Of a stretch of DNA of 64,000 nt, positions 19,260-30,891 are shown in pieces. Origin of the DNA: Luteimicrobium xylanilyticum (lineage in GTDB: Bacteria > Actinomycetota > Actinomycetes > Actinomycetales > Cellulomonadaceae); contig NZ_CP045529.1 of assembly GCF_009429125.1 (NCBI RefSeq), positions 3,162,001 to 3,226,000 on the forward strand. The letters are read 5' to 3'. How positions within the stretch are numbered: position 1 is the first letter of the stretch; each line of letters begins with the position of its first letter. Below the pieces are notes generated by a model, which was not told the DNA's origin, did not search any database, and saw only the letters and a list, made by a program, of their open reading frames with translations. Both the position numbers and the translations under genes were made by a program.

Positions 19260-19347
19260 CGCTCGCCGGTTACCCGTCGTTCGGGCGGACCGTCGTGGCT
19301 CGGTCGGGTGCGGCGGAAGTGGCGCGCCACCCCGGCTCGACGGCGCG

Positions 19348-19399
19348 AGAGGTCACGATCGGCAACGTCCGAGCGAACTCGGTGCCGATCGTGACCTCT
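19348..19399. repeat. nested perfect hairpin
   Basis: Outer arms of 17 nt (19348-19364 and 19383-19399) are perfectly complementary; inside lies CCGAG-CGAA-CTCGG, a second stem closed by a tetraloop. It follows the molybdoenzyme gene by about 90 bp and could terminate it, or be a mobile REP-like palindrome. It abuts the truncated end of the lipase remnant. Confidence 0.75.
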
Positions 19400-19712
19400 A
19401 ACGCCGCAGAAGCCGACCGTCGACGAGCGGTCTGGCCCCGCCGCCGGTCCAGCGGGCTGCGGGTTGAGGTAGGCACCGGTGACGGCCGCGGTGCGTCCGG
19501 TGCTGTCCGTCGTCGTGTACATGAGGCGGGTCGTAGAACGACGGGATGGTGACGCCGCGGTACACCTCGCGGGTGCCGTCCGCGGCCTGGGCGGGTGCGA
19601 CCGTGAGGGTCGCGACGACGGCGCCGGTGGCCAGGGCTGCGGCGAGCAGGCGGCCCGTGCGTCGGCGGCGTGGGCGGTCGGCCCCGTTGCCGACCAGGTC
19701 GCGCGCTAGGAC
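19400..19712 (-). pseudogene. remnant of a secreted (secretory-type) lipase
   Basis: Reading the minus strand from about 19710, one frame gives a signal peptide (RRTGRLLAAALATGAVVATL then APAQA) followed by REVYRGVTIPSFYDPP, the start of a secretory lipase with its FYxPP motif. A different frame then gives VMYTTTDSTGRTAAVTG, which matches the MYxSTDxTGxxxAVTG segment that normally comes several tens of residues later. So an internal deletion or frameshift has joined the pieces, and the rest of the enzyme, including the catalytic triad, is gone. No start codon is evident. The remaining 520 bp between the molybdoenzyme and ABC-F genes hold only this and the hairpin. Confidence 0.65.
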
Positions 19713-19780
19713 TCCAGGACCGGCGGTACCGGATACCGCCGTCGTGAGGACCAGGCACTCGACCCGACTACCCTTTCCAG

Positions 19781-21730
<1,950 letters not shown>

Positions 21731-21743
21731 CCGCGCCGGCGGG

Positions 21744-22409
21744 TCAGACGGCTGGGCTCGCGACGACGTGAGCGTTCAGCCTCGGTGCGCGAGGGAGCAC
21801 CTCGTTCGTGTCGGCCGTCCGGAGGGCGGCGACGGCGAGCGCCGCGAACCGCCGTGCCGCCGCGGGCCGGTCCGCGACGGGGGTCGCCGCGAGGCCTCGG
21901 CCGGCCAGGAGGATCAGCAGGAGGTCGTCGAGCTCGTAGTCGCCGCGCAGCCCCCCGGAGGCCTGGGCGCGCTCGCCCAGCCGGGCGAGCCTCTGCAGCA
22001 GGGCGGCGCGGTGCGTCACGAAGGCGTCGGCGTGCGGATGAGCGGACATGAAGGCGTCGACGAAGCCGCGGTTGCGGGCGTTGAGGACCGTGAGCTCCTC
22101 GACGACGGCACGGAACCCACGCCACGGGTCCGGGTCGGCGCACGCGTCGTCCACGATCTGCGCGCAGGCGCGCAGCTCGTCGGCGAACGCCTCGTCCACC
22201 AGGCTCTGCCGGGTCGGGAACCGGCGGTAGAGCGTCGCGGGCCCGACGCCGGCGCGCCGTGCGACCTCACGCATCGTCACGTCCAGGCCGCGTTCGGCGA
22301 ACAGCGCCCGGGCGGCGTCGAGGACCCGGTCGCGGTTCTCGCGGGCGTCGCTGCGGAGCGTCCGGGGCATCTGAGGTATCTGAGGCATCTGAGACATCTC
22401 CTCGCGCAT
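21744..22409 (-). CDS. TetR/AcrR family transcriptional regulator
   Basis: A regulator of about 221 residues with a clear N-terminal HTH (ARALFAERGLDVTMREVARR, then AGVGPATLYRRFPTR). The C-terminal domain resembles the YxaF/SACE_7040-like group that often controls adjacent oxidoreductases. Several starts are possible (GTG 22418, ATG 22409, ATG 22400); 22409 has GTGAGG just upstream. The first residues (MPQIPQMP) come from a short direct repeat in the DNA. It is divergent from the quinone-reductase-like gene, its probable target. Confidence 0.88.
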   Translation of the reverse strand: MREEMSQMPQIPQMPRTLRSDARENRDRVLDAARALFAERGLDVTMREVARRAGVGPATLYRRFPTRQSLVDEAFADELRACAQIVDDACADPDPWRGFRAVVEELTVLNARNRGFVDAFMSAHPHADAFVTHRAALLQRLARLGERAQASGGLRGDYELDDLLLILLAGRGLAATPVADRPAAARRFAALAVAALRTADTNEVLPRAPRLNAHVVASPAV

Positions 22410-22430
22410 GATCCTCACTTTCCGTCGAGC

Positions 22431-22444
22431 GGACGCAGGCGTCC
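22431..22444. promoter_or_regulatory. palindrome between divergent TetR and oxidoreductase genes
   Basis: GGACGCAGGCGTCC has 6-bp perfect arms with AG in the centre and sits in the 90-bp divergent intergenic region, 22 bp before the TetR start. A TetR operator is the natural reading. Confidence 0.45.
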
Positions 22445-22500
22445 ACTACGGTCACGACGGTAGCGCGGTCGGGACCGCGCAGACCTACGAAGGAGGCACC

Positions 22501-23463
22501 GTGCAGGCTGTGACGATCGAACGGTTCGGCGACCCGAGCGGGATGGTGACGACCGACCTGCCCGTCCCCGAGCCCGGACCCGGCCAGGTCGTCGTCGCGA
22601 CGGAGGCGATCGGCGTCGGCGGCGTGGACGCCGTCATCCGCCGCGGGACCCTCTCCGGGTACGGGTTCGCCGCGGGGCTGATTCCCGGCGGCGAGGTGGC
22701 CGGCGCGGTCGCGGGCGTGGGACCGGACGTCGATCCCGGTTGGCTAGGGCGGCGCGTCTGGGCGTCCACGGGCACGGGCGGCGCGTACGTCGAGCTGGCC
22801 GTCGCGCGCGTCGCCGACGTGGTCGAGCTTCCCGACGGCCTCTCCGCGGTGGACGCGGTGACGCTCGGCAGCGCCGCACCGGTCGCGCACTTCGCCCTCG
22901 AGCACGCCCGCTTCGGTGCCGGCCAGTCCGTCCTCGTCCGCGGTGCCGCCGGCAGCATCGGGATCGCTGCGGTGGAGCTGGCCGCGCGGGGTGGCGCGAG
23001 CGCGATCGCGGTGACGACGTCGTCGGCCGGACGGGGAGCCAGGCTGCGCGAGCTCGGCGCGACCCACGTGCTCGACCGGCTCGGTGTCGGAGAGCCGGAC
23101 GCCCCCGCGGCCTTCGACGTGGTCGTCGACGTCGTCGGCGGTCCCGACCTGCCCGCGTTCCTCGACCGGCTCGCCCCGAACGGTCGGTTGGTGCTCGTCG
23201 GTGCGGTGGCCGGGATGCCGCCCGCGGACTTCGGGACACGGCTGATCCGCTCGTTCCAGCAGTCGCGCTCGTTCGCGACCTTCAGCCTCGACACCGTCCC
23301 CACCGCAGCCAGGGACACCGCGCGCGCCGACCTGTTCGCCGCGGCCGCACGCGGCGAGCTGCACGCCGTCGTGCACGACGTCGTTCCCCTGAGCGCTGCG
23401 GCCGAAGCCCACCGCCGCATGGACGACGGCAGCGTCTTCGGGCGGATCGTCCTCGTGCCCTGA
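22501..23463 (+). CDS. NADPH:quinone reductase-like oxidoreductase (MDR superfamily)
   Basis: A 320-residue medium-chain dehydrogenase/reductase without the zinc ligands of alcohol dehydrogenases, so it belongs to the quinone reductase/zeta-crystallin branch. The NADPH motif appears as VRGAAGSIGIAAVELA near residue 145, and the C-terminus ends in the common HRRMDDGSVFGRIVL. GTG start with AAGGAGG upstream. Divergent from a TetR gene with a palindrome in between, an arrangement typical of inducible enone or quinone detoxification. Substrate unknown. Confidence 0.88.
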   Translation: MQAVTIERFGDPSGMVTTDLPVPEPGPGQVVVATEAIGVGGVDAVIRRGTLSGYGFAAGLIPGGEVAGAVAGVGPDVDPGWLGRRVWASTGTGGAYVELAVARVADVVELPDGLSAVDAVTLGSAAPVAHFALEHARFGAGQSVLVRGAAGSIGIAAVELAARGGASAIAVTTSSAGRGARLRELGATHVLDRLGVGEPDAPAAFDVVVDVVGGPDLPAFLDRLAPNGRLVLVGAVAGMPPADFGTRLIRSFQQSRSFATFSLDTVPTAARDTARADLFAAAARGELHAVVHDVVPLSAAAEAHRRMDDGSVFGRIVLVP

Positions 23464-23636
23464 GCCTCGGCGACGCGACGGCGGCCGCGACGCGGTTCGG
23501 CTGGCGCACAGCGGGGGCCGGTAGCTTCATGGGCACCGGACGGCCGCCCCCGGCTCGAGGAGCGGCAACCCGGGACGTCCGAGATGATCGGGTGACTAAC
23601 CGCAGGGGATCAGTCGGCTGAGCCGGAGGTTCGCTC

Positions 23637-25154
23637 ATGGCGTTCGCTGTCCGTCGTCGTCCCCCGCGCTCGGGCACCCGTGCTGTGCGCCGCGTGAGCG
23701 CCGTCGGTGCGGGCATCACCGTTGCGCTCGTGGCTGCGGGTTGCTCCGGGAACGACGACGCCGCCGTCACCGACCCCACGGACCCGCCGGCCGTCGCGCA
23801 CACGTACGTCACCCGCCCCGACCTGACGCCGCCCGTCATGCGGGCGACCGTCGGCTCGCTCCCCCACGACGCTGCGGACGACGCCGCCGAAGGCAACGTC
23901 CTCGCCCTCGGCCCCAAGGACGAGGACCAGCAGCCGGCCATGCAGGGCGCGCTGCTCGTCGACCCGACGGGCGAGCCCGTGTGGGTCTCCCCCATGAAGG
24001 TCGGCCCGTTCGACGTGCGGGTCCAGGAGTACCAGGGCGAGCCGGTGCTCACGTACTGGGAGGGCACGTCGACGGACTCGGGCACGGGCACCGGACGCGT
24101 CGTGCTGCTCGACGACCACTACCGGAAGATCACGGACGTCACGACCGGCGGCGACGTGGGCGCCGGCAAGGCCGACATCCACGAGACCACCATCACGCCG
24201 TCGGGCACCATCCTCCTCACCGCGTACGTCCCCGCCCAGGCCGACCTCAGCGCCGTCGGCGGTCCGAAGGACGGCTGGGTCCAGGAGGGCGTCGCGCAGG
24301 AGGTCGACATCGCGACCGGGAAGGTCGTGTGGGAGTGGCGCTCGCTCGACCACGTCCCGGTGACGCAGACGTACTCGCACCTGTCGAAGGGCATGGGCAC
24401 CAAGGACAAGCCGTTCGACTACTTCCACATCAACGCGATCGCCCTGGACGGCGCCGAGGCGCTCCTCGTCTCGGCGCGCAACACCCACACGGTCTACAAG
24501 GTGGACCGCGGGTCGGGGACGGTCGACTGGCACCTGGGCGGCAAGAAGAACGAGTTCGTCCAGGGCGCAGCGTTCGCGTGGCAGCACGACATCCGCCTGC
24601 AGGACGACGGCACGCTCACCCTGTTCGACAACGAGGGCTCCCCGCGGGTCGGGCCGACGTCGCGGGGGCTGCGCCTCTCCGTCGACGAGAAGACGATGAC
24701 GACGTCGACCGTCGCCCAGTACCTGCCACCGACCGCCCGGCACTCCGACACCCAGGGCAACGTGCAGGTCCTGCCCGACGGGAACGTCGTCGTCGGCTGG
24801 GGGCAGCGGCCGTACGTGACCGAGTACGACGGCGGCGGGAACCTCCTCGGTGAGCTCTCCTTCTCGTCGGGCTCGAGCTACCGGGCGTACCGCGTCACCT
24901 GGCACGCGACGCCCACGGACCCGCCGGACGTCGTCGTGCGGGGCGACACCGTGCACGTGAGCTGGAACGGGGCCACGGACGTCGCGACCTGGCGGGTCGT
25001 GAGCGGGGCGGACGAGGCGTCGGCGAAGCCCGTGGCGACGAGCGCGAAGAAGGGCTTCGAGACGACGCTCCACGCCTCCGGCCTGGGCGCCTACGTGGCC
25101 GTGCAGGCCCTCGACACGGACGGGAAGGTCCTGGGTACCGGCACCCCGAAGTAG
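23637..25154 (+). CDS. arylsulfotransferase (ASST-like) family lipoprotein
   Basis: A 505-residue exported protein. The N-terminus is a lipoprotein signal (VALVAAGC, with the lipobox Cys near residue 36). The rest is a repeated beta-propeller with HETTITPSGTILLTAYV, VWEWRSLDHV, DYFHINAIA, WQHDIRLQDDGTLTLFDN and TQGNVQVLPDGNVVVGWG, the pattern of arylsulfotransferase_2-type proteins. Whether it is an active sulfotransferase is uncertain; many relatives have no known activity. GGAGG lies before the ATG. The TAG stop is provided by a dispersed repeat. Confidence 0.8.
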   Translation: MAFAVRRRPPRSGTRAVRRVSAVGAGITVALVAAGCSGNDDAAVTDPTDPPAVAHTYVTRPDLTPPVMRATVGSLPHDAADDAAEGNVLALGPKDEDQQPAMQGALLVDPTGEPVWVSPMKVGPFDVRVQEYQGEPVLTYWEGTSTDSGTGTGRVVLLDDHYRKITDVTTGGDVGAGKADIHETTITPSGTILLTAYVPAQADLSAVGGPKDGWVQEGVAQEVDIATGKVVWEWRSLDHVPVTQTYSHLSKGMGTKDKPFDYFHINAIALDGAEALLVSARNTHTVYKVDRGSGTVDWHLGGKKNEFVQGAAFAWQHDIRLQDDGTLTLFDNEGSPRVGPTSRGLRLSVDEKTMTTSTVAQYLPPTARHSDTQGNVQVLPDGNVVVGWGQRPYVTEYDGGGNLLGELSFSSGSSYRAYRVTWHATPTDPPDVVVRGDTVHVSWNGATDVATWRVVSGADEASAKPVATSAKKGFETTLHASGLGAYVAVQALDTDGKVLGTGTPK

Positions 25155-25233
25155 TACGGCCGCCGGTATACCTCACGAAGTAGTACGGCCGCCGGTATAC
25201 CTCACGAAGTAGTACGGCCGCCGGTATACCTCA
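25147..25233. repeat. three tandem 29-bp repeats
   Basis: Three near-identical units start at 25147, 25176 and 25205 with the core GTAGTACGGCCGCCGGTATA. The first unit begins in the last codons of the arylsulfotransferase-like gene and gives its stop. The same unit occurs singly and as a palindrome at 10321-10384. No spacers of unique sequence separate the units, so this is not CRISPR. Confidence 0.9.
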
Positions 25234-25260
25234 CGAGGACGGGGTTCCCGCCCCACGACG

Positions 25261-25306
25261 ACGGGGTCCGCGTCCGTCAGCACGAGCTGACGGACGCGGA
25301 CCCCGT
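25261..25306. terminator. strong bidirectional hairpin
   Basis: A perfect 20-bp stem (25261-25280 with 25287-25306) closed by a 6-nt loop lies between the convergent lipoprotein and symporter genes, with TTT just after it on the plus strand. Confidence 0.85.
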
Positions 25307-25346
25307 GTTTCGGCACCAGGGGGCTCGTGTCGAGGGGCGGACGACC

Positions 25347-27068
25347 TCAGGAGAGCTCGGCGCGGAGATCCTCCGGCACAGGCTGGACGCGGACGTCGTC
25401 CTCGTCGACCTCGTAGTCCGTCGACCGGGTGCTGTCGGCGGTGTCCTTGACCTTGAACGCGCGCAGGACGAGCGTCCCCACCGTGGCGACGACGGCGTTG
25501 AGCACGAACGCCGTCACCCCGATGTAGACGGTGGTGTCGGTCCCGGGGATCGCGGCGATCGAGCCGCCGAAGTGCTTCCCGGTCGCCGGGTTCACCACGT
25601 CGTACGCGGCGATGGTCCCGTAGACCATGCCCGCGGCCCAGCCGACGAGCAGCGCCCACTTGTTGAACCACCGCGTGTACAGGCCCGCGACGATCGCCGG
25701 GAACGTCTGCAGGATCCAGATGCCGCCGAGGAGCTGCAGGTTGATCGCGGACGACTGGTCCATCCCGAGCACGAAGACGAGCGCCCCGACCTTGACGAGC
25801 AGCGACACGAGCTTCGAGATCTTGGCCTCGGTGCGCGGCGTGACGTCGGGCTTGATGAGGTCGCGGTAGATGTTGCGCGTGAACAGGTTGGACGCGGCGA
25901 TCGACATGATCGCGGCGGGCACGAGGGCCCCGATCGCGATCGCGGCCAGCGCGACCCCCGCGAACCACGACGGGAAGCTGTCGAGGAAGAGCTGGGGCAC
26001 GACGAGCTGCGCGTTGATCTTGCCGTTGGTGTCGACGGGCATCGTGCCCGCCTTGATCGCGACGTACCCGAGCAGGGCGAGGAAGCCCAGCATGAGCGAG
26101 TACAGCGGCAGCACGACGGCGTTGCGGCGGATCGTGTTGCGGCTCTTGGTCGCGAGGACGCCGGTGATCGAGTGCGGGTACATGAACAGCGCCATCGCCG
26201 AGCCCAGCGCGAGGGTCCAGTAGGCGTTGAAGCTGGTCGCCCCCGGGATGAGCGCGCCGGCAGGCTTGCCCGTCGCGGGGTTGGTGGTGGACAGCTTGTG
26301 GTCCGCGGCGCCGAAGATCGAGCCCCACCCGCCGAACTTGCTCGGCAGGTAGATCACGGCGACGACGATCGCCAGGTAGATCAGCAGGTCCTTCACGACG
26401 GCGATGAGCGCCGGGGCCCGCAGGCCACCCGTGTAGGTGTAGGCGGCGAGCACGACGAACGCGATGATCAGGGGCAGGTCGTTGACGAACGAGTTGCTGC
26501 CCGAGCCGAGGCCGAGGACGGTGAGCACGGCCTTCATGCCGACGAGCTGGAGGGCGATGTACGGCATGGTCGCGACGATGCCGGTGACGGCGATCGCGGT
26601 GGACAGCACCTTGCCGCCGTACCGCCCGCCGACGAAGTCCGCCGGGGTCACGTAGCCGTGGCTGCGCGACACCGACCAGAGCCGGCTCATCAGGATGAAG
26701 ACGATCGGGTAGAGCACGATCGTGTACGGGACGGCGAAGAAGCCGGACACCGCGCCCGTCGCCCACATGGCGGCGGGGACCGCGACGAACGTGTACGCCG
26801 TGTACAGGTCGCCGCCGAGCAGGAACCAGGTCACCCAGGACCCGAAGCCGCGGCCTCCGAGCCCCCACTCGTCGAGGCTGTGCAGCCCGCGCTCCTCGGA
26901 GCTCGTGCGCCAGCGGGACGCGAGGAACCCGATCGCGGCCACGACGAGGAACAGCAGGATCACGACGACGAGCGCGCCGCCCGCGATCGACCGGTGGCCG
27001 CCCGCGTCCGGCACGTCGGCCGGCGTGGCGAGGGACAGGGAGGCGGGGAGCGCCAGGACCGCGTTCAC
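25347..27068 (-). CDS. sodium:solute symporter (SSS family)
   Basis: A 573-residue membrane protein with about 13 hydrophobic segments. The family regions are visible: WGLGGRGFGSWVTWFLLGGDLYTAY after the first segment, GYVTPADFVGGRYGG, and the sodium-site region LVPAAIMSIAASNLFTRNIYRD. Start GTG 27068 overlaps the DUF3311 stop (GTGA). Relatives with a DUF3311 partner transport monocarboxylates such as acetate or pyruvate, but the substrate here is not determined. Confidence 0.92.
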   Translation of the reverse strand: MNAVLALPASLSLATPADVPDAGGHRSIAGGALVVVILLFLVVAAIGFLASRWRTSSEERGLHSLDEWGLGGRGFGSWVTWFLLGGDLYTAYTFVAVPAAMWATGAVSGFFAVPYTIVLYPIVFILMSRLWSVSRSHGYVTPADFVGGRYGGKVLSTAIAVTGIVATMPYIALQLVGMKAVLTVLGLGSGSNSFVNDLPLIIAFVVLAAYTYTGGLRAPALIAVVKDLLIYLAIVVAVIYLPSKFGGWGSIFGAADHKLSTTNPATGKPAGALIPGATSFNAYWTLALGSAMALFMYPHSITGVLATKSRNTIRRNAVVLPLYSLMLGFLALLGYVAIKAGTMPVDTNGKINAQLVVPQLFLDSFPSWFAGVALAAIAIGALVPAAIMSIAASNLFTRNIYRDLIKPDVTPRTEAKISKLVSLLVKVGALVFVLGMDQSSAINLQLLGGIWILQTFPAIVAGLYTRWFNKWALLVGWAAGMVYGTIAAYDVVNPATGKHFGGSIAAIPGTDTTVYIGVTAFVLNAVVATVGTLVLRAFKVKDTADSTRSTDYEVDEDDVRVQPVPEDLRAELS

Positions 27069-27457
27069 CGGGCACCCCCGTCCTCGGTGGCGTCACCGGA
27101 GACGTCGGTCGCCGCCGCGTGCCGTGGCGGGTGACTGTCCGGGCCCGAACCCTGGGCGGCGCGGACGACGTCGCGCCGTCGGCGGTCCTCCTTGCGCATC
27201 AGCGTGTACGCCACGAAGAGCAGCCCGGCGTCGATGAAGACCCACAGGAGCTGGTACCAGTAGAAGAACGGCATCCCGGCGAGCTCCGGGTCGTGGCGCG
27301 CGTAGATCGGCACGACGAGCGGCAGCACGATCCCGATCGCGACGAGCACTCCGGCTGCCACGTACGGGCCGGGGCGGGCCGGCCCTCGGACCGGCGTGTC
27401 GGGACGCAGGGCACCGCCGTGTCGGGGCGCGTCGGGGCTGGGCACAGGTTGGGGCAC
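27065..27457 (-). CDS. DUF3311 small membrane protein
   Basis: A 130-residue protein with two membrane segments (VAAGVLVAIGIVLPLVVPIY and YQLLWVFIDAGLLFVAYTLM) joined by ARHDPELAGMPFFYW, the hallmark of DUF3311. It overlaps the SSS symporter gene by 4 bp. This pair is recurrent in actinobacteria, so it is probably a small subunit or assembly partner of the symporter; direct evidence is lacking. Confidence 0.85.
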   Translation of the reverse strand: MPQPVPSPDAPRHGGALRPDTPVRGPARPGPYVAAGVLVAIGIVLPLVVPIYARHDPELAGMPFFYWYQLLWVFIDAGLLFVAYTLMRKEDRRRRDVVRAAQGSGPDSHPPRHAAATDVSGDATEDGGAR

Positions 27458-27559
27458 GTTCGACTCCTTCGTCTCTTCGTTGAGCGAAGTCCATCGGGTC
27501 CGCGCCGGGGTCTCCGGCGGGGCCTGAGCCCGATCCGCGGACGGTCCGACGGGGTGGCG

Positions 27560-28504
27560 TCAGACGATCCGTGCCCCGGGCGATGGGCCGACGGCAGTAT
27601 AGACATCGTCGGCCGCCCCGACCGCGGTCCACGACGCCGCGATGGCGAGCGCGTGCTGCCGGCTCCGGGCGAGCGCGGCGACCGTCGGCCCCGACCCGGA
27701 CAGCATGACGCCGAGCGCCCCGGCGTCGAGGGCGACCTCCATGGTCTCGCGCAGGTGCGGCGCGAGCCCGAGCGCAGGCTCCTGCAGGTCGTTGTGGAGC
27801 AGGGCGCCGAGGGCCGTCGGGTCGCCCGCGCGCAGGGCCTGCATGAGCGGGGTGTCGTCGGCGAGCGCCGGGTCGGAGGGGACGCGGCGGTCGCCCGCGT
27901 GGGCGGCGTCGAAGGCGTCGAACACGCGCGCGGTCGACAGGCCCTCGTCGGTCACGGCGAGCGCCCAGAAGAACTCGCCCCGCACCATCGCGGGCGTCAG
28001 CTCGTCCCCCCGTCCGACGCCGACGGCGACGTGGCCGTGGAGCGCGAACGGGACGTCCGCGCCGAGCGCGGCAGCGAGGTGCGTGAGCTCGTCGCGACCG
28101 AGGCCGGTCTCCCACAGGGCGTCGCACGCGACGAGCGCGGCGGCGGCGTCGGCGGAGCCGCCCGCCATCCCGCCGGCGACGGGGACGCCCTTGACGATCG
28201 CGAGGTGGACGTCGGGCTCGACCCCCGCGCGCTCCGCGAGGAGCTCGGCGGCCCGCCAGGCGAGGTTCGTCCGGTCGGTGGGGACGCGGTCGGCGTGCGG
28301 GCCCGCGACGGCGATCGACACGCCTCGGCCCGCCGGTACCGCGGTCGCGGTGACCTCCTCGTAGAGGGAGACGGCCTGGAAGATGTTGACGAGCGGGTGG
28401 TACCCGTCCGGTCGCACGCTCCCGACGCGCAGCGACAGGTTGACCTTGCCGGGGGCGCGGACGGTGACGGAGGGCTCGGGCGCGGCCGCGAGGTGCGCCG
28501 TCAT
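27560..28504 (-). CDS. ispE: 4-diphosphocytidyl-2-C-methyl-D-erythritol kinase
   Basis: Phosphorylates CDP-methylerythritol in the MEP route to isoprenoids. A GHMP kinase of 314 residues: [12 protein letters not shown] at the start contributes the catalytic Lys, [17 protein letters not shown] near residue 108 is the ATP loop, and [11 protein letters not shown] near 270 is the third GHMP motif. The ATG overlaps the rsmA stop (ATGA), the usual rsmA-ispE order of actinobacteria. Confidence 0.96.
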   Translation of the reverse strand: MTAHLAAAPEPSVTVRAPGKVNLSLRVGSVRPDGYHPLVNIFQAVSLYEEVTATAVPAGRGVSIAVAGPHADRVPTDRTNLAWRAAELLAERAGVEPDVHLAIVKGVPVAGGMAGGSADAAAALVACDALWETGLGRDELTHLAAALGADVPFALHGHVAVGVGRGDELTPAMVRGEFFWALAVTDEGLSTARVFDAFDAAHAGDRRVPSDPALADDTPLMQALRAGDPTALGALLHNDLQEPALGLAPHLRETMEVALDAGALGVMLSGSGPTVAALARSRQHALAIAASWTAVGAADDVYTAVGPSPGARIV

Positions 28505-29370
28505 GCGGCACCCTGGGCGGCGAAGGCCTCGGCGATGCGCGCGAAGTCCGTCACGGTGAGGGTCTCGCCGCGCGCCGACGGGTCGACGCCCGCGGCGACG
28601 AGCACGCGCTCGGCGGCCTCCCCCGACCCTGCGGTGCGGGCCAGGGCGGCGCGCAGAGTCTTGCGGCGCTGGGCGAACGCGGCGTCGACGACGGCGAACA
28701 CCTCCTCGCGCGTCGCGGACGTGGCGGGCGGGTCGCGTCGTTCGAGCGCGACGAGCGCCGAGTCGACGTTGGGCACGGGCCAGAAGACGCTGCGGCCCAC
28801 GGTCCCGGCCCGGCGCGCGGACGCATACCAGGCGGCCTTGACGCTCGGCACGCCGTAGACCTTCGAGCCGGGCGCGGCGGCCAGGCGATCGGCGACCTCG
28901 GCCTGCACCATGACCAGCACGCGCTCGAGGCTGTCGAACCGCTCGAGGAAGGTGAGGAGCACCGGGACCGCGACGTTGTACGGGAGGTTCGCGACGAGCG
29001 CCGTGGGCGGCTCGCCGGGCAGCTCGGTGACGTCGAGGGCGTCCGCGGGCACGACGGTGAGCCGCGCCGTCAGGTCCGCCGAGCGGCCCGCGACGGTCTC
29101 GGGGAGCTGGCGGGCGAGCGTCGGGTCGATCTCGACCGCGACGACGCTCGCGCCGGCCTCGAGCAGCCCGAGCGTGAGTGAGCCGAGCCCCGGCCCGACC
29201 TCCACGACCCGCTCCCCCGCCTCGACGCCCGCGGTACGGACGATGCGACGGACCGTGCCGCCGTCGTGCACGAAGTTCTGGCCCCACGTCTTGGTGGGGC
29301 GGACGCCGAGACGCCCTGCCAGGTCCCGGATCTCGGCCGGGCCCAGCAGGGCGCCTCGGTGGTCGGTCAT
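28501..29370 (-). CDS. rsmA: 16S rRNA (adenine1518/1519-N6,N6)-dimethyltransferase
   Basis: Dimethylates the two adjacent adenines near the 3' end of 16S rRNA (KsgA). The 289-residue protein has the N-terminal [10 protein letters not shown], the SAM motif [15 protein letters not shown] and the catalytic [11 protein letters not shown]. It follows the rpfB-like gene after 38 bp and is coupled to ispE. Confidence 0.97.
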   Translation of the reverse strand: MTDHRGALLGPAEIRDLAGRLGVRPTKTWGQNFVHDGGTVRRIVRTAGVEAGERVVEVGPGLGSLTLGLLEAGASVVAVEIDPTLARQLPETVAGRSADLTARLTVVPADALDVTELPGEPPTALVANLPYNVAVPVLLTFLERFDSLERVLVMVQAEVADRLAAAPGSKVYGVPSVKAAWYASARRAGTVGRSVFWPVPNVDSALVALERRDPPATSATREEVFAVVDAAFAQRRKTLRAALARTAGSGEAAERVLVAAGVDPSARGETLTVTDFARIAEAFAAQGAA

Positions 29371-29408
29371 GGCGGTGAGCCTACCGGCCGGGGGTTCTTC
29401 TCGAACGC

Positions 29409-30773
29409 TCAGCGCAGGCCGAGCTTGGCCGAGCAGGCGGGCCACTGGCCCCAGCCCGAGCGCGCCTGGAGCTTCTTCGCGAGCGCGGTCTGCGTCGCGG
29501 CGGAGGCGTCCGTCGGCAGGCCCGTGCCACCCAGCGAGTGCCAGGTGCCGACGGTGAACTGGTAGAGCCCGTAGTACCCGGCCGGGTTGACGGCCTTCGG
29601 GTTGCCACCCGACTCGCACGCCGCGAGCTTGGCCCACACGCCCGAGACGGACGCGCTGCTGCCCGACGAGCTCGACGACGTCGAGCTGCCCGACGAGCTC
29701 GACGACGTCGAGCTGCTCGACGAGGACTTCGAGCTGCTCGAGCTCGACGAGGACTTCGACGAGGAGGACTTCGACGACGTGGACTTCGACGAGCTCGAGG
29801 ACGTCGCGGTGACGACGGGCTTCGGCTTCGGCCGTGCCTTGGTGCCGGTCACGACGACCTTGGACACGGGCTTGGTGGTCACGCCCTTGTCCGTCACGGT
29901 CTTCGTCTCGACCTTGCCGTCGACGTAGGTGACCTTGTAGGTCGTCGTGTAGACGCCCTTCTTGCCGGCCTTCGAGACGACCGAGCCGAGGTCGGCGTAG
30001 CGCGAGGCGTCCTTCTTGTGGACGGTCTTGAACGCGACCGGCTTGGTCTTCTTCTCGGTCTTGACCTCGACCCGCTGGACGACGAGGGCGACGTCGGGCG
30101 AACCCGCGTGCGGCTCGACGGACACCCGGTCGCGGGCGCCGAGGGTGATGTCGAGCTGCTTGAGGACGCTGTCGACGCCCTGGCTCGGGTCCTGCACGAC
30201 GCGCGTCTTCCCGTCGGCGACGACGGCCACGGGGCCGGAGTCGGCGAGCTCGACGCCGAGGGCCGGGCGGCCGTCGGACTGCGAGCGGTTGGCGACGAGG
30301 CTGACGTCGGAGCCGCGGGCCTCGAGCGCGCCGAGCGCCTCGCCGGCGTCGAGCGCCGTGGTCCAGACGGTGGTCTTGGTGCCGTCGACGTCCACGGTGA
30401 CCTGGTGTCCGTAGCGGACGACGATGCGCTCGCCGTCGTGCAGCGACGAGCTCGGGGCGGGCGAGACGACGTCGTGCTCGCCGAGCTCGATCCCCTTCTT
30501 CTCGAGGAGGTCGCCGACGCTCCCGGAGAACGTCCCGGTCTTGGAGGTCTCGCCGGCCACGTCGAGCGTGACGGACTTGTGGGCGCCGGCATAGACGGCG
30601 CCTCCGCTCACGAGGACCGCGACGGCGGTCCCGGCGGCGATCCAGGGCCAGCGGCGGTGGCGGGCCCGGGGGGTGGTGCCAGCCGAGTCGCCCGGCGTGG
30701 TGCCGGCGGTGCTGGGCTGGGGGGTGTCCTGCGGAGAAGTCACTCGAGTCCAGTCGTCGAGCTTTCCGGGCAC
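29409..30773 (-). CDS. RpfB-like resuscitation-promoting factor (DUF348, G5, Ser-rich linker, Rpf domain)
   Basis: An exported muralytic protein of 454 residues. After a cytoplasmic start and one membrane segment ([20 protein letters not shown]) come two ubiquitin-like DUF348 units (about 68-205), a G5 domain (about 215-315), a Ser/Lys linker of roughly 55 residues, and a C-terminal Rpf/transglycosylase-like domain with [30 protein letters not shown]; the Glu in ACESGG is the expected catalytic acid. Rpf proteins cleave peptidoglycan and promote regrowth of dormant cells. GTG 30773 is used, but GTG 30743 is an equally plausible start. It is the family member next to rsmA-ispE, the position of rpfB in relatives. 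Confidence 0.9.
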   Translation of the reverse strand: MPGKLDDWTRVTSPQDTPQPSTAGTTPGDSAGTTPRARHRRWPWIAAGTAVAVLVSGGAVYAGAHKSVTLDVAGETSKTGTFSGSVGDLLEKKGIELGEHDVVSPAPSSSLHDGERIVVRYGHQVTVDVDGTKTTVWTTALDAGEALGALEARGSDVSLVANRSQSDGRPALGVELADSGPVAVVADGKTRVVQDPSQGVDSVLKQLDITLGARDRVSVEPHAGSPDVALVVQRVEVKTEKKTKPVAFKTVHKKDASRYADLGSVVSKAGKKGVYTTTYKVTYVDGKVETKTVTDKGVTTKPVSKVVVTGTKARPKPKPVVTATSSSSSKSTSSKSSSSKSSSSSSSSKSSSSSSTSSSSSGSSTSSSSSGSSASVSGVWAKLAACESGGNPKAVNPAGYYGLYQFTVGTWHSLGGTGLPTDASAATQTALAKKLQARSGWGQWPACSAKLGLR

Positions 30774-30891
30774 GGAGGCGAGGTGGCGCGCGGGGCGCCC
30801 CGGGTGCTGGGTCGCGGGGTTGCCGCGACTCGTGCGGCGGGCCGTGGCCCGCCCGGTTCTCGTACTCCGATCCGGCTGTCAGCGTCCGACC

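Noticed and set aside
19479-19709. Short plus-strand ORFs between the molybdoenzyme and ABC-F genes
   Set aside because: They are antisense to the lipase remnant and have no domain or ribosome site.
25147-25233. CRISPR array
   Set aside because: Repeats are contiguous with a 29-bp period and no unique spacers; no cas genes.
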